41,815 nt of DNA from Sporisorium sorghi (lineage: Eukaryota > Basidiomycota > Ustilaginomycetes > Ustilaginales > Ustilaginaceae), in assembly GCA_023212695.1 (NCBI GenBank), contig JALCCG010000189.1, positions 1 through 41,815 of the forward strand, written 5' to 3'. The notes under the pieces were generated by a model. The model was not told where the DNA came from, searched no databases, and worked only from the letters and a program-made list of their open reading frames with translations. Below, piece after piece: positions 31,124 to 41,743 of the stretch. The translations under genes were made by a program, and so were the position numbers. Each line of letters opens with the position of its first letter. Position 1 is the stretch's first letter.

Positions 31124-32266
31124 ATGTCACGCACAAAGAAGAACAAGCCAGGCGCCAAGGCACAAGCGGCTCAGGCTGCAGCCGCATCCGAGACAGCCGC
31201 CGCTGCTGCTCCTGCTGCTCCTGCCGAGACTGCCCCGGCCGAGTCTACAGAATCCAAACCCACCGGCACATCCAAGAAAGGCAAGCTCATCCGACCTCGA
31301 GGCAAGCGCGGTGGTGTCAAGCACAAGAAGGGTGGAGCACGAGCCCAGCAAGCTGAAATCCAAACCTCAGCCCTCAAAGAAGCGCGCAAGGCCAAAGCCG
31401 CCGCTGCTACCGACAACCAAGATCTCACCACTGACGGCAAAGCAGCGCCCGTTCCGCCCGCCGAGCACGCCGAGAAGATCGCCAAGTTCCACACTTTGCT
31501 CAAACAGCTCGAGCAGGCCAAGACCGCCGAGGAAAAGGACGCCATCCAGGCGGGGCTCGACTCGCTCGGCGGGCTGGCGCAGTACCAGGCATGGTCGCTG
31601 ACCGGCTCTGCCAAATCCGGCCAGACCCCGACCAGCAAGTGGTGCATCGAGGCGCTGGGAAGCGTGTACACGCACGGCCGCACCCAGCCGAAATTCAGAG
31701 TGCTCGACGTCGGCGCCATCACAGGCACCGCGTACGCAAAGTACCGCTGGGTGGACGCCACCTCGATCGACCTGCACCCGCAGGGCGACAACGTGCAGAA
31801 GTACAGCTTCTTCGACTTCCCCGTGCCCACGACCGAGGAGGCCAAATTCAACATGGTCGCGCTCAGTCTGGTGATCAACTTTGTCGGCGATGTGCGCAAG
31901 AGGGGCGAGATGCTCAGGCACGTGCACAGGTACTTGCCGGACAAGCATGATGTTCCTGGCTTCCTGTTTCTCGTGCTCCCGCTGAGCTGCTTGACCAACT
32001 CGCGGTACATGAACCAGTCGCATTTGAAGAGTATTCTTGATTCGTTGGGCTTCAGCGTGCTCAAGCAGTCGGATTCGGCCAAGCTCTCGCGCTGGCTGCT
32101 GAAGCGCAAACCGCTGGCGGAGCGAAGGGAGGCCGCGGCTAAGAACGAGAATGCGGCACCCGGCGCGGGCGACGAATGGGATGGGACGGTGTTCAAGAAG
32201 CGCGAGTTGAATCCAGGCAAGGACAAGAACAACTTTGCTATCGTTGTTGACCCTCAACCCGAGTAG
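31124..32266 (+). CDS. BMT2: 25S rRNA adenine-N1 methyltransferase Bmt2
   Basis: Single exon of 380 residues. The N-terminal 110 residues are basic and Ala-rich (MSRTKKNKPGAKAQ, KKGKLIRPRGKRGGVKHKKGG), as expected for a nucleolar protein. The Bmt2 core follows: LDSLGGLAQYQAWSLTG, TSKWCIEALG, a Rossmann motif I variant RVLDVGAITG near 193-202, the acidic IDLHP after it, FNMVALSLVINFVGDVRKRG, MLRHVHRYLP, FLFLVLPLSCLTNSRYM and the C-terminal LDSLGFSVLKQSDS. In yeast, Bmt2 makes m1A in helix 65 of 25S rRNA using S-adenosylmethionine. The N-terminus is longer than that of the yeast protein. It is convergent with ETF-QO, 163 bp away. Confidence 0.92.
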   Translation: MSRTKKNKPGAKAQAAQAAAASETAAAAAPAAPAETAPAESTESKPTGTSKKGKLIRPRGKRGGVKHKKGGARAQQAEIQTSALKEARKAKAAAATDNQDLTTDGKAAPVPPAEHAEKIAKFHTLLKQLEQAKTAEEKDAIQAGLDSLGGLAQYQAWSLTGSAKSGQTPTSKWCIEALGSVYTHGRTQPKFRVLDVGAITGTAYAKYRWVDATSIDLHPQGDNVQKYSFFDFPVPTTEEAKFNMVALSLVINFVGDVRKRGEMLRHVHRYLPDKHDVPGFLFLVLPLSCLTNSRYMNQSHLKSILDSLGFSVLKQSDSAKLSRWLLKRKPLAERREAAAKNENAAPGAGDEWDGTVFKKRELNPGKDKNNFAIVVDPQPE

Positions 32267-32429
32267 GAAGTTCGTCTCCCTTCTCAATCTTCTTCGCAAC
32301 ACTCTGTCCACTTTGTACTTTTAGCTCATCCTATCAAATCATCACACATGCGCATTCCCGTGACGACTCGGACCGATTCATGATTCATTGCGTTTTGATG
32401 ATGCTACGAGAAACTGACAAAGCGACGTT

Positions 32430-34397
32430 TTAGGTCAACGAGTACTTAGGACCTCCTCCGCCCTCGGGCACGTCCCAACGAATGCTCTGATCAGGCGTCT
32501 TGATCGAGCACGTGTAGCAGTGAATGCAGTTCTGGCTGTTGATCACGAGCTTCTTGCCCAACGCGTCCTCCTGCTCCGGCGCGTCCGCCTCCACGTACTC
32601 GTAAACCCCTGCTGGGCAGCATCGACCAAGCGGACCCTCGAAGGTCCCCACGTTCTTCTCGACGTGTGCCTTGTAGTCGCCGTCCTTGACGACGAGGTGG
32701 ACGGGCTGGTCTTCGGCGTGGTTGGTTCCGGTCCTGGAGACCGAGGTGAGGATGTCGAACGACAGCTTTCCGTCGGGTTTGGGGTAGTCGATGGGCTCGC
32801 ACTGTGCTGCGGGCTTGGTCTGCGCGTGGTCCTCGCCCGGGTGGTGGAACGTCCAAGGTACGCGGCCTTTGAGGATCATCGAGTCGAGGCCGGAGTAGGC
32901 TAGGCCGCCCCAGAAGCCGAGCGGGCCGTGGAACGAGGGTCGCAAGTTGCGCACTTCGTACAGCTCCTTCATGACGTACGTGTCGTCGAGGCGCGTCTTG
33001 TAGTCGGCCAGGTCGATCGTGTCTTCCGAGCCGGACTCGGCGCGCTTGGCGAGCGCCTCGACGACGGCTTCGGCAGCGACCATGCCGGACTTCATCGCGT
33101 TGTGCGTGCCCTTGATCTTGGGTACATTGAGGAAACCAGCCGCACATCCAACCAGCGCACCGCCGGGGAAGTGCAGCTTGGGGATCGACTGGTAGCCGCC
33201 CTCGTTGAGCGTCCTGGCCCCGTACGCGAGGCACTCGCCACCCTCGAGCAGGTCCTTGAAGAACGGGTGGTGCTTCATGCGCTGAAACTCGCGGAACGGA
33301 CTCAGGTAGGGGTTCTGGTAGTCCAACCCCACCACCAGGCCGAGCGACACCATGTTGTCCTCCATGTGGTACGTCCAGCTGCCGCCGTAGGTGCTCGTGT
33401 CGAGCGGCCAGCCCATGGTGTGCGTCACCAGACCCGCCTGGTGCTTCTCGGGCTTGAGGCGCCACACCTCCTTGACGCCCAGACCGTACGTCTGCGGGTC
33501 AGCACCCACAGCGTCACGCAGGCCGAGCTGCTTGATCACCTTTTGCGTCATGGAACCGTGCGCACCTTCGGCGAACAGCGTGATGGGCGCGTGAAACTCC
33601 ATGCCCGGCTCGAACGAGTCCTTGGGCTTGCGCGACTTGTCGAGACCAATCTCGTTGGTGATGACGCCCTTGATGCCGATGGGCTTGCCGCTGTCGTCGA
33701 GCTGCCACAGCGGCTGTGCGGCGGCGAAACCGGGGTAGATCTCCACACCGGCGGCTTCGGCCTGCTCGCCCAACCACGCGACGACGCGCGAGAGTGAGAC
33801 GATGTAGTTGCCCTTGTTGGACATCTGTGGCGGATGTGGCATGGGGAACGAGCCAGTGGGCGTAAGGAAGCGCATGTGGTCTTCGAGCGCAGGCTGGTTG
33901 AGCGGCGCACCGAGCTCCTTCCAGTTCGGGAGCAGCTCGTCGAGCGCGTTGGTCTGGATGACGGCACCGGAGAGAATGTGGTTGCCGACCTCGGGGCCCT
34001 TTTCGAGGACGACGACACGGATTTCCTCGCCACGCTCTTCAGCGAGCTGCTTGATCTTGATGGCAGCGCTGAGACCGGCAGGACCACCACCGACGATGAT
34101 GACATCGACCTCGTCCGAGACTCGCTCGACGGTGGTGAGATCAAACGGCTCGCCGTCGCCCTCTTCGATGGGTGTGGCCCTGCGGGCAGCGGGCGTTGTG
34201 GAGAAGGCACGACCGAGAGAGGAGCAGCCGACGGTGCTGGCTCGGCTGGTTGGGAGGTAGCTGCGTGTCGCCACTGTAGAGAGCGAAGCCGCTGATGAAC
34301 CGGAGGCAGACGAGGTGGCGCGAAGCGATCGACCAGTGCTGCGGAGAGCGCTTGCCAGACGGGCTGGCGAAGCGTGGGTGGCGCGAGCCGCGAACAT
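32430..34397 (-). CDS. Electron transfer flavoprotein-ubiquinone oxidoreductase
   Basis: I start at 34397 (655 residues), where an Arg/Ser/Ala presequence begins (MFAARATHASPARLASAL); the frame is open 136 codons upstream but translates a CT microsatellite. The FAD site VDVIIVGGGPAGLSAAIKI lies near residues 95-113, followed by VVVLEKGPEVGNHILSGAV. The ubiquinone and membrane region is in the middle (GCAAGFLNVPKIKGTHNAMKS). The [4Fe-4S] cluster Cys residues are in CPAGVYEYVE (near 594) and CIHCYTCSIKTP (near 623-629), ahead of the family's WDVPEGGGGP end. The enzyme (yeast Cir2, human ETFDH) passes electrons from acyl-CoA and amino-acid dehydrogenases, via ETF, to ubiquinone in the inner membrane. 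The length is normal and all four cluster Cys residues are present. Confidence 0.96.
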   Translation of the reverse strand: MFAARATHASPARLASALRSTGRSLRATSSASGSSAASLSTVATRSYLPTSRASTVGCSSLGRAFSTTPAARRATPIEEGDGEPFDLTTVERVSDEVDVIIVGGGPAGLSAAIKIKQLAEERGEEIRVVVLEKGPEVGNHILSGAVIQTNALDELLPNWKELGAPLNQPALEDHMRFLTPTGSFPMPHPPQMSNKGNYIVSLSRVVAWLGEQAEAAGVEIYPGFAAAQPLWQLDDSGKPIGIKGVITNEIGLDKSRKPKDSFEPGMEFHAPITLFAEGAHGSMTQKVIKQLGLRDAVGADPQTYGLGVKEVWRLKPEKHQAGLVTHTMGWPLDTSTYGGSWTYHMEDNMVSLGLVVGLDYQNPYLSPFREFQRMKHHPFFKDLLEGGECLAYGARTLNEGGYQSIPKLHFPGGALVGCAAGFLNVPKIKGTHNAMKSGMVAAEAVVEALAKRAESGSEDTIDLADYKTRLDDTYVMKELYEVRNLRPSFHGPLGFWGGLAYSGLDSMILKGRVPWTFHHPGEDHAQTKPAAQCEPIDYPKPDGKLSFDILTSVSRTGTNHAEDQPVHLVVKDGDYKAHVEKNVGTFEGPLGRCCPAGVYEYVEADAPEQEDALGKKLVINSQNCIHCYTCSIKTPDQSIRWDVPEGGGGPKYSLT

Positions 34398-34687
34398 TGT
34401 TGTGTAGAGCGAAGGCAGATGCAACCGTGTGACGCGTTGTAGACTTGCTTGAAGAGGAAGAGGTTTTGAGGAACCTGTCCTTGTTGCGGTTCGGGACGTT
34501 GGTGGTGAGGAAGCGACCTGGAATCGACTCAGCGAAGGATATGTAGGAAGAGCCGGTTGAGGATTTGACGTAAGCGACGACGACGAAAGGATGTCGGCAT
34601 GTGCAGGATCCGGCTGTTGTACGTGCGCGTGTTTGGCGTGCAAGATGTGGGGCGGGGCGAGCGGAAATGTGAGAGACGAGTTGTGAG

Positions 34688-34691
<4 letters not shown>

Positions 34692-34723
<32 letters not shown>
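34692..34723. repeat. (GA)16 microsatellite
   Basis: About sixteen GA units some 300 bp upstream of the ETF-QO start. Read on the minus strand it is CT, which encodes the Ser-Leu run in the open frame upstream of the real start. Confidence 0.9.
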
Positions 34724-34727
<4 letters not shown>

Positions 34728-35462
34728 ATCGGCAACAGGGTTTCTTGGCCCTTGAACCGGCCTAAGAAGAGCAAACCCTTCCGGAAACGGGGCTTTTTCA
34801 AACAAGGCGCTGCTGAAAGAGCTTGATTTTCGCTTTCAAATCGTGACTTTTGGCGCGCGCGCTGTCTCTCTCATCTCAACGAATCAAAACCAACCTTTCC
34901 GTCAGCTGAGATCTCCATTTTTCACGCAAAATCAATCGGCGCCCGATCTGCCAAGTTGCGCGGACTCGGTCGTGCTTGACAGACGTCCCCAGCCATCATC
35001 TTCATGCTCGCTGCGTCGTCGTCGTCGTCGTCGTCGCCTCGCCATGAAACCAGCATGAGCATCATACCGTTGCAAGCGTACGACAGGCTACAATCAGCTT
35101 TGCTCTACACTGCTTCTGTCGTCTTCGATGCAGTGCTTGCGAGTTGCACGATCGAAAACGTCTCATTTAGAACGTTTCAGAAGCATACGATCACAAGCAA
35201 AGAAGTATATGGATGAATGGCTATACGCCAATTTTCATTTTCGAGCAACCAAAGAGTGACAAAAAGTTTGCTAGCAAGCCTTCGTCTAGCCCGTGTACAC
35301 GAATGGTCCCCCTAAGCCTGGGATGCCCTGTGCGAAGACGGGGCCCGCGAGGCGAAGGGAGAAGACATCGGCGAGCCTATATGTGTGGGGAGTGAACAAG
35401 TACAAAAAAATAAAAATAAAAAAGACGAAAGCCCATAATGCGAGTACTGACAGACAGAAAGC

Positions 35463-35466
<4 letters not shown>

Positions 35467-35502
<36 letters not shown>
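35467..35502. repeat. (GA)18 microsatellite
   Basis: Eighteen GA units, about 105 bp downstream of the DPBB gene stop codon. Confidence 0.9.
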
Positions 35503-35508
<6 letters not shown>

Positions 35509-35606
35509 AAAGCATAGGAGAGCGCGAAACGGCCATCAAGGCGCGTCGTGCCTACGACTATGCATCTATATGTCTATGGGGAAGAGAGGCGAGTTGAGAC
35601 GGAGGC

Positions 35607-36503
35607 TTAGATGCCCTGGCCGTCGATGAAGCCCCAGGTGACCGACTCGATCACCTCGGGGTTCTCGTAGTTGCTAGCAAGGCGCTTGTAACCCTCACCG
35701 AGGGCGACCTCACCCTCGGGGCCGTCGTAGTAGTTGACAACCTGGACCGAAAGCTCCTTGCCGTTGGCGTTGTTCTTGATCTGGATCCACTTGCCGCAAG
35801 CGCTCTGCAGCTTGTCAGCCGAGAGGAGCGACGAGGCCGAGATGGCGATGGGGAGCGAACGAGCGTCCTGGACGAAGCCACAGGCGTTGTTCACGTCAGC
35901 CCACCACTCGGGCGACGAGACGACGGTCTTGGTGTTCGACGCGGACGAAGGCTGGGGAGCGTAGGTCGTGAACGAGGTAGGGGTGGGCTGGGTGTACGAC
36001 ACCGACGAAGGCGTAGGGGTGGCCGAGGGCGAGTAGGTCTTGGTGTAGGTAGCCTGGGGAGTGTAGGTCGACGAGGTGGCGGCCTGCTGCTGCTGCTGCT
36101 GGTGCTGCTGGTTGTTGCTCTGCTGAGCAGACGAACCAGAGCCGTACGACCAGGTGATGGGGAACACACCAGCGTCCATGTTGCCGTTGTTCAGAGCAGA
36201 GAAGAGGCTCGTCGACATGTCGAGCGAGCCCCAGCTGCAGCCGGGGCACAGGTCGACGACCTGAGCCTGCTGCGTGTTGCCGTTCTGCGTGTTGGTGACG
36301 GTGATGGTCTTACCGCAGTTGGCACCGCCGTTCCACTCGGGAGCGTTCATGGCGACGATGAAGTCAGAGCCAGAGTTGGTCCAGCCACAGGCACCGAGAC
36401 CAGCGGCGTAGTAGGTAGCCTGACCGCTCGAGCGCTTGGCGAGGGGAGCGGCAGCAGCGCCGACGGCGGCGAGGGCGAGAGCGAGGACGTTGGCAGCGAT
36501 CAT
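35607..36503 (-). CDS. Secreted tandem double-psi beta-barrel (RlpA/barwin-like) protein
   Basis: Single exon of 298 residues. A signal peptide (MIAANVLALALAAVGAAAA) is followed by PLAKR, a Kex2-type site at about residues 20-24. The first barrel (about 27-120) is typical of fungal expansin-like/RlpA proteins: ATYYAAGLGACGW, NCGKTITVTN, AQVVDLCPGCSWGSLDMS and FPITWSYG. A linker follows, rich in Gln (near 127-141) and then in Thr/Pro/Ser/Tyr. A second, diverged barrel fills about 200-298: NNACGFVQDARSLPIAIS, SACGKWIQIKNN and LSVQVVNYYDGPEGEVALG, ending in SVTWGFI. In copy two the conserved VVD-CPGC becomes VVN without the Cys pair. Family members bind or loosen polysaccharide or act on other secreted proteins; the role here is unknown. 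A TATA-like box lies about 125 bp upstream. Confidence 0.88.
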   Translation of the reverse strand: MIAANVLALALAAVGAAAAPLAKRSSGQATYYAAGLGACGWTNSGSDFIVAMNAPEWNGGANCGKTITVTNTQNGNTQQAQVVDLCPGCSWGSLDMSTSLFSALNNGNMDAGVFPITWSYGSGSSAQQSNNQQHQQQQQQAATSSTYTPQATYTKTYSPSATPTPSSVSYTQPTPTSFTTYAPQPSSASNTKTVVSSPEWWADVNNACGFVQDARSLPIAISASSLLSADKLQSACGKWIQIKNNANGKELSVQVVNYYDGPEGEVALGEGYKRLASNYENPEVIESVTWGFIDGQGI

Positions 36504-36625
36504 TGTGAATGAAAGGATAGTGGCAAGGGTCTGACTAAAGACAGAGAGAGGGAGTCTAGTGGATAGAGTTGGGTTGAGGAGGATTGATGAGGATGAGGAA
36601 TTCGAACGGGGTCTGTTGCGGTCGG

Positions 36626-36632
36626 CTTATAT
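36626..36632 (-). promoter_or_regulatory. TATA-like box of the DPBB gene
   Basis: The minus strand reads ATATAAG about 125 bp before the start codon. The match is good, but a chance occurrence cannot be excluded. Confidence 0.4.
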
Positions 36633-37630
36633 GGATTCTGGAAGCAGGAGCATGGATTGCAGCGTTCTATGCTGTAGCAAGTGACCGTGGAAGCCCAGAG
36701 GATGAGCCATGTTCCTGGCATTTGCCGAGAGGAATCGACGAGGCAGCATGAAGGAAAGGGCGATTCTTCGCTGCCTGGAAGGCGGGCTGAGGGGCTTTGC
36801 GGTGAACAAAGGGTCCCAAAGAGGCGGATCGACAGTGTCGGCACGATAGAACATGCTGATCTCACGAAATGCCCGTGAACACAGTTTATTTGGCCGGACA
36901 AGGCACACGAGCAGTGGTAGAACGTAGAGCGACATGCTTCAGCAAGCGGTGAATGCAGAGTGCTTGTCGACCGAACGAGTGGCGCAGACGACAATTCAGG
37001 GGTTCAAGGACGATCAGAACGAAAAGGAGAAGGCCGACAGAGGGCCAGTGGCAGCAGAGCAAGCATGCTCGAAGCTCGGTCAGAGAGCGAAAAAGTTTTT
37101 TCTTTTTTTTTTTCAAGGCTGGTGTAGGTGAACCCTAGAAAGGAGGGGAGTGACTGTCAAGGCGAAACAATGCTTCTTGCTGGTGGCGACGAGAGAGGTT
37201 TCAGACGGCCTGCGCAGCATGACAGCTGCTGCGGGGGATGACGAGCAGAGAAGTTAGAAAGGAGCACCCCGAAATTTTTTTTTCAGCAGCAGCTGAGGCA
37301 CTAGTTGGCAGGTTGGGATGTCAGCCAAGGCCAGATCCGAGGGAAGCTAGGAGGACGAGGTTACCGACAGGTTCGAGCTAGGAGAGAGAAAGAGATCAGG
37401 AACCGGGGCGGGATCAGCGCTCGACGCCCACAGCAGGAAGGAAGATCTGGCCTCTTTCAGCCAGCGTGACAGGTCAAGCCGTGGTCTGCGGCATTTGCTG
37501 CAAGCTCAAACCGCGACCGCAGCAGCCAGCAGAGCAAAGGGCATGTCTCACCCGTAGGCAGCTCGTGGGACTTCTTCCAAAGCAACACAAAAAATTGGGG
37601 GACCCGTCGGACAACGCCAGCTAAAGAGAG

Positions 37631-37661
<31 letters not shown>

Positions 37662-37693
37662 CGAGCAGTTCGCAAAAAAAAAAAAAAAAAAAA
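37631..37693. repeat. Paired A homopolymers, A27 and A20
   Basis: Two long A runs (37631-37657 and 37674-37693) are separated by 16 bp of mixed sequence. Confidence 0.9.
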
Positions 37694-39715
37694 GGAGGGG
37701 ACAGTTGGCAGATGGACAGAGACGAGCTCGCAATTCGGTTTCAGTTTTTGGAAATTCGCCATTTTCGCCATTTTCACAAATTTTTCTTCGAATTTGCAAA
37801 TGGGGTCTGCGTGTCAGTCTCTCAGAAGACGATCGATTAGAATTTTTTGGTGAAAAAGAAGGCCCTCCCTTGCAGCTGCTCGATCGTGGAAACAGGATCG
37901 ACGACAAAGCTCGCTTGGGAGCGCAAGGGCGATCCTTTTCTGGCGAGGCGATTCGGTGCGCCGCTTTCTGCCCTTTCATGCTCTTCTGTTGAGTACATGC
38001 CTCTCCTCTCATCCCGCTTTCATGCGATTTCAGGACCGCAGCCATCGTATATGCCATCAACTCCACCACGGCGCAGACGTCGATCTTGCTTACCATCTTG
38101 TTGAGGCTGCAGGGGGGAGAAGTCTAATTCAAGCTCTCGCCGCTGATCGCGATCGACAGGGTCAGGTCACACCGGAGGCTGAAAAGTTTTTCTTTTTGTT
38201 TCAAAAGAGGCGTTGCTGCTGCTGGTGGTGAAATTCGGGGTGCTGTCGAAAGCAGATCAAAGCTCGATGGTCCCTCGGGTCTCTCTGCCGTCCATTGACA
38301 GCCGTCTTTCGGTGGGGGCTCGGCCGCTGGGACCGGTCAGCCCTTTGCCGCAGTCCGTTCTTCCCTCGAACCAAAGCGAGCCAAAGGTTCGAAATCAAGA
38401 TTACCGGGAGTACGGCTTCCTATCTCTCTGAAGCTCGTCAGGAACACGCAGCAGGAGTCCGGCAGTATTGCAAGGGGCATCCCACACCGTTGACCGATGA
38501 AATTTGAAAGTGAGTTGGGACCTGATGGAAAGAACAAGGCAGTGCCCACTCGCTTCCACGCTGAACCACCCACCATCGAGCTGCAGCATAGACTTGTCAA
38601 TCAGCCGCCACAGCAACACGCTCAGCTCTGAGTGAGCGTGACAGATCGTTTGAGGGGAAGGTGCTAAATTTGTCAGTCACCCCTCCTTACAGTCACCGGC
38701 AAGGCCTTGAATACGCAGGAACACAGGCCGAGGAATGTGATTCTTGACGAGATGCATCTGTACTTCCCGCTTGCGGCGCTGCGGCTGCGACTGCGGCTTG
38801 CACCTGCAAGTGATCAGATCAATCTGGTTCGCTTCTGAGACCATTGATCTCCCAGGGTTGTCACACAGAAATCCCTTTGTTGGACCCGACAGCTGCATTA
38901 TGCTATCACACACACACACAACCCTGTCGATCGTCTCACTCAGCCATGCTACCTTCGATCGTGCACCTGTTGTTCGGCATGCCATCGATCGACGGTCACT
39001 CAGGGGCTTTGCCAACTCGTCTATGTGTGCTGGTTGTTCAATCACGCTCGACGATGCTCCAACCTCGTGATGGAGGATGTCGTGGATTGCGTTCCCGAGG
39101 CTGTTCTCGGAGCACTAGCTTTGAGCCAGACGGCACGCGGAGAAGAGCGACAAAGATTAGATTGCGGTTCGTCTCCATTCTTCCCACACTCCAAGTCCCG
39201 CAAATTCTCGTTCACCGGCCAACAACTCCAAGCGAATCCACCCTCGATATTAGGCTGCCCACGGCGAGGCCACGGCGAGCATCGGTCTGACTCGCTCGGT
39301 CGAGATCACGGGCCGATACGGACAACCAACAGACTTACCCCGCGGCGGCAATGCGGTTGTGGAAGCACTGAGGGCTAAGGGTTGCTCAGCAGCCCCTATT
39401 CGGGGGAGTTGCAAAGGTGTGCTTGCCTTCCTGCCGCTTGGGTGCATGCCGTGTACCTCTGCCGCAGCTCGGTCGAAACGGGTGATCTGTGTGGATATTC
39501 GCCGAGATTCGAATCCTTGGCGCCCGTTCTTTCTCCTCGCAGGCATACACGTGCGTCCATCGTACCTTGCACAAGTTTGCGTTTCGTTGCCAAGCCATAG
39601 GTGTATGGCCAACGTTGCTATGAGAAGAGAGCAAGTTTCGTGGCTGAAGACGGCGACATGAGCGGCGACTTTTTTCAGCAGAAAGCGATCGTTCCGGAGT
39701 TTGGAATTTTCAAAC

Positions 39716-39733
39716 AAAAAAAAAAAAAAAAAA
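39716..39733. repeat. A18 homopolymer
   Basis: Eighteen A residues in the gene-poor right part of the window. Confidence 0.9.
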
Positions 39734-41679
39734 GAAAAACAGCGCCCGCCGCGTGTAACTTTTTCCCACACAGAACAAATTCAATCGGCGAAACTGCTCT
39801 CTCTGCAAGCACGTTTTCGTGTGGATACAGTATCGGTTTCTGGCCCGCTTTGGCTTCAGCTGCCACGCGACGCTTTTCGGCATTCAAGCGAGGCCCGCCA
39901 GGCCGCTAGCTTGTTGGTCGCAAACAGAAGAGCAGCAGCGAAGAGAGAGCTTAAATTTGTAATCGAGCGATTTTCGGGGTGCATCTGGTCGAACTAGTCG
40001 CATTCAAACCCGCCCCTAACGCTGGACGGAGTCCGCTGTTGGTCGCGCTCTTTCCAAACGAGCAATCTAAGTTGAGCCGCCTGACCCTCGCTTCCACACC
40101 TCTTTCGAATCGAATCGAGGGCCCACTTTACTCACTGTAGCCTTCATGCAATGCCGGCAAGCAGCAGCATTGCTGACATGTGCGTGCCGAGCTCGCTTGC
40201 CGTCGGGGGTAGAAGACTTTAACAATCGCTTGCGCTGCCGTGCGTAAGCCAGCGTGCCGGTACAGCTTTGCGCTCGATCGATCGTGCTCTCGCCATCGAG
40301 GGTTCTAGGCGAGTCGGTCGCACGTGATGCTGCTGTGGGAATGCCGCGGCGAGTGTGTGTTGGAGGAGACGGTGGTGGGGTGTGAAAGCGCGGCTACAAA
40401 GGTTGCAACAGCAGCGTCTTGGACTGCAGACAGATAGAGGAGGATGAGCTGGTGGAAGGTCACGCAAACGAAGCGTGGTCCAGGGCAGACAGCAAGCCCG
40501 CAGTCGTGCTCTTTCGGCCGTATCCCCAACCAGCGTCTGCAAGAGCCTGCCTCGGACACGCTGCGGTAGCTTCAGCTCGTGACACACTGCCAAGAGGGTT
40601 TCTGACATTCTTCTCGAGACAAGCACCGCTTCTGCTGTCTCAGACCTGGTCCGCTCGTAAAGCCGACACGCCGTGGTGTAAAGTAGCCACGCGTCCTGTG
40701 CAAAAGAAGGGTGGCAGTCGGGGATACTCGCGGACCCACCTCGCCCGCGCATTCAGCGAGCATGCGGCACATCTTCGCATGAACGGCGTGCGAAGGCAGT
40801 TGGGCTTGAAATTCCAGGGGACAGACTCTGCGGGCTGAGCTGTTTGATCGGCGAGCGATCTTCCAGCAGGGGAGATATTGGTCGCCCGACACTGCGCTCG
40901 GCGACCCGCGGTCCGACTTTCATTTTGAAAATGCCAAAGTGGGACGGATCCCTCATTTCCTGAGTGGGAAAGAAAACGAGGGTGCTCGCTCGCTCTGTTT
41001 GACAGGTCGGCATTCCAACATTGGTCCGCCACGTTCTCAGATCCGCAATCTGACCCGCGATGTCCCCGATCCTTCTTGCTTCTTTCTTCTCACGACTAAG
41101 ATCAGCATTCTTTCGTTTGGATCGCCGCTTTCCCCCGCTTTTTGGTTGTCGTGGTACCAAGCGATCATGCTCCGCTGTGTGTCTCAGCGAGAGCTCCGCT
41201 GTTTGGCATCTTGCAGTGCACGCTGTGACGCTTTGCCCCGTCCGCACAACGCATTGGGCTCAACGGGTGTGGTCGCAGCATCGGATCAGATCCATGGCCC
41301 CGAGCAGCCACTCCAGCGTCGGAGATGCAATACGGCGACGCAGTGTGACGATCAGCCACGGTCTATCGTGCGGGCGTGATTGGGCAGCGCGGTGGCCTCC
41401 CTCGAAGCCACCTCGACTGCCTACCGAGCAGAGCGCTCTGAAATTCTATAGAACACGCCTGCTTCTGATCCGAGCTACCTATAAGCTAGCTCGAGCGGAG
41501 CCGCCCTTTGCTACAGAGCACGCTTCCCATCGATCGTCGCTGTACGACGGGACGGCGGTTCCTAGCTGACCTTCATCGCCTCGCTTAGGGACAGGGGCCG
41601 ACCCTTTTTCTGTTCGTTAGGAGCAACGGCTCTAGCGTGGATAGTTGTCCATCAGATGTGCTGCAGCAGGTGCCGCTCG

Positions 41680-41681
<2 letters not shown>

Positions 41682-41743
<62 letters not shown>

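Larger units (their letters stand above)
34398..35606. other. Intergenic: ETF-QO promoter and DPBB-gene 3' flank
   Basis: A 1.2-kb gap without a supportable gene. It contains (GA)16 at about 34692-34723, probably in the ETF-QO leader, a CGT run at about 35014-35036 and (GA)18 at 35467-35502 near the 3' end of the DPBB gene. Confidence 0.5.
36504..41681. other. 5.2-kb region with no recognisable gene
   Basis: Open frames on both strands are short, share no family likeness and often cross homopolymers. The left end is the DPBB gene promoter. Simple repeats include A27 at 37631-37657, A20 at 37674-37693, A18 at 39716-39733 and a CA tract at about 38910-38921. I looked for tRNA box B sequences and found only an incomplete match near 39507. 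The part to the right of 37,000 could hold a noncoding RNA or the end of a gene beyond the window, but nothing supports either. Confidence 0.5.

Noticed and set aside
34398..34805. N-terminal extension of ETF-QO by 136 codons
   Set aside because: It translates a CT microsatellite and low-complexity leader, while a good mitochondrial presequence begins at 34397.
39470..39535. Possible tRNA around the box-B-like GATTCGAATCC
   Set aside because: The T stem has a mismatch at the loop-closing pair, and no matching 5' acceptor strand or box A lies at the right distance.
40219..41569. Several 140-180-codon frames on both strands near the right end
   Set aside because: They overlap one another in different frames, are Arg/Ser/Cys-rich as in noncoding GC-rich DNA, and show no family likeness.
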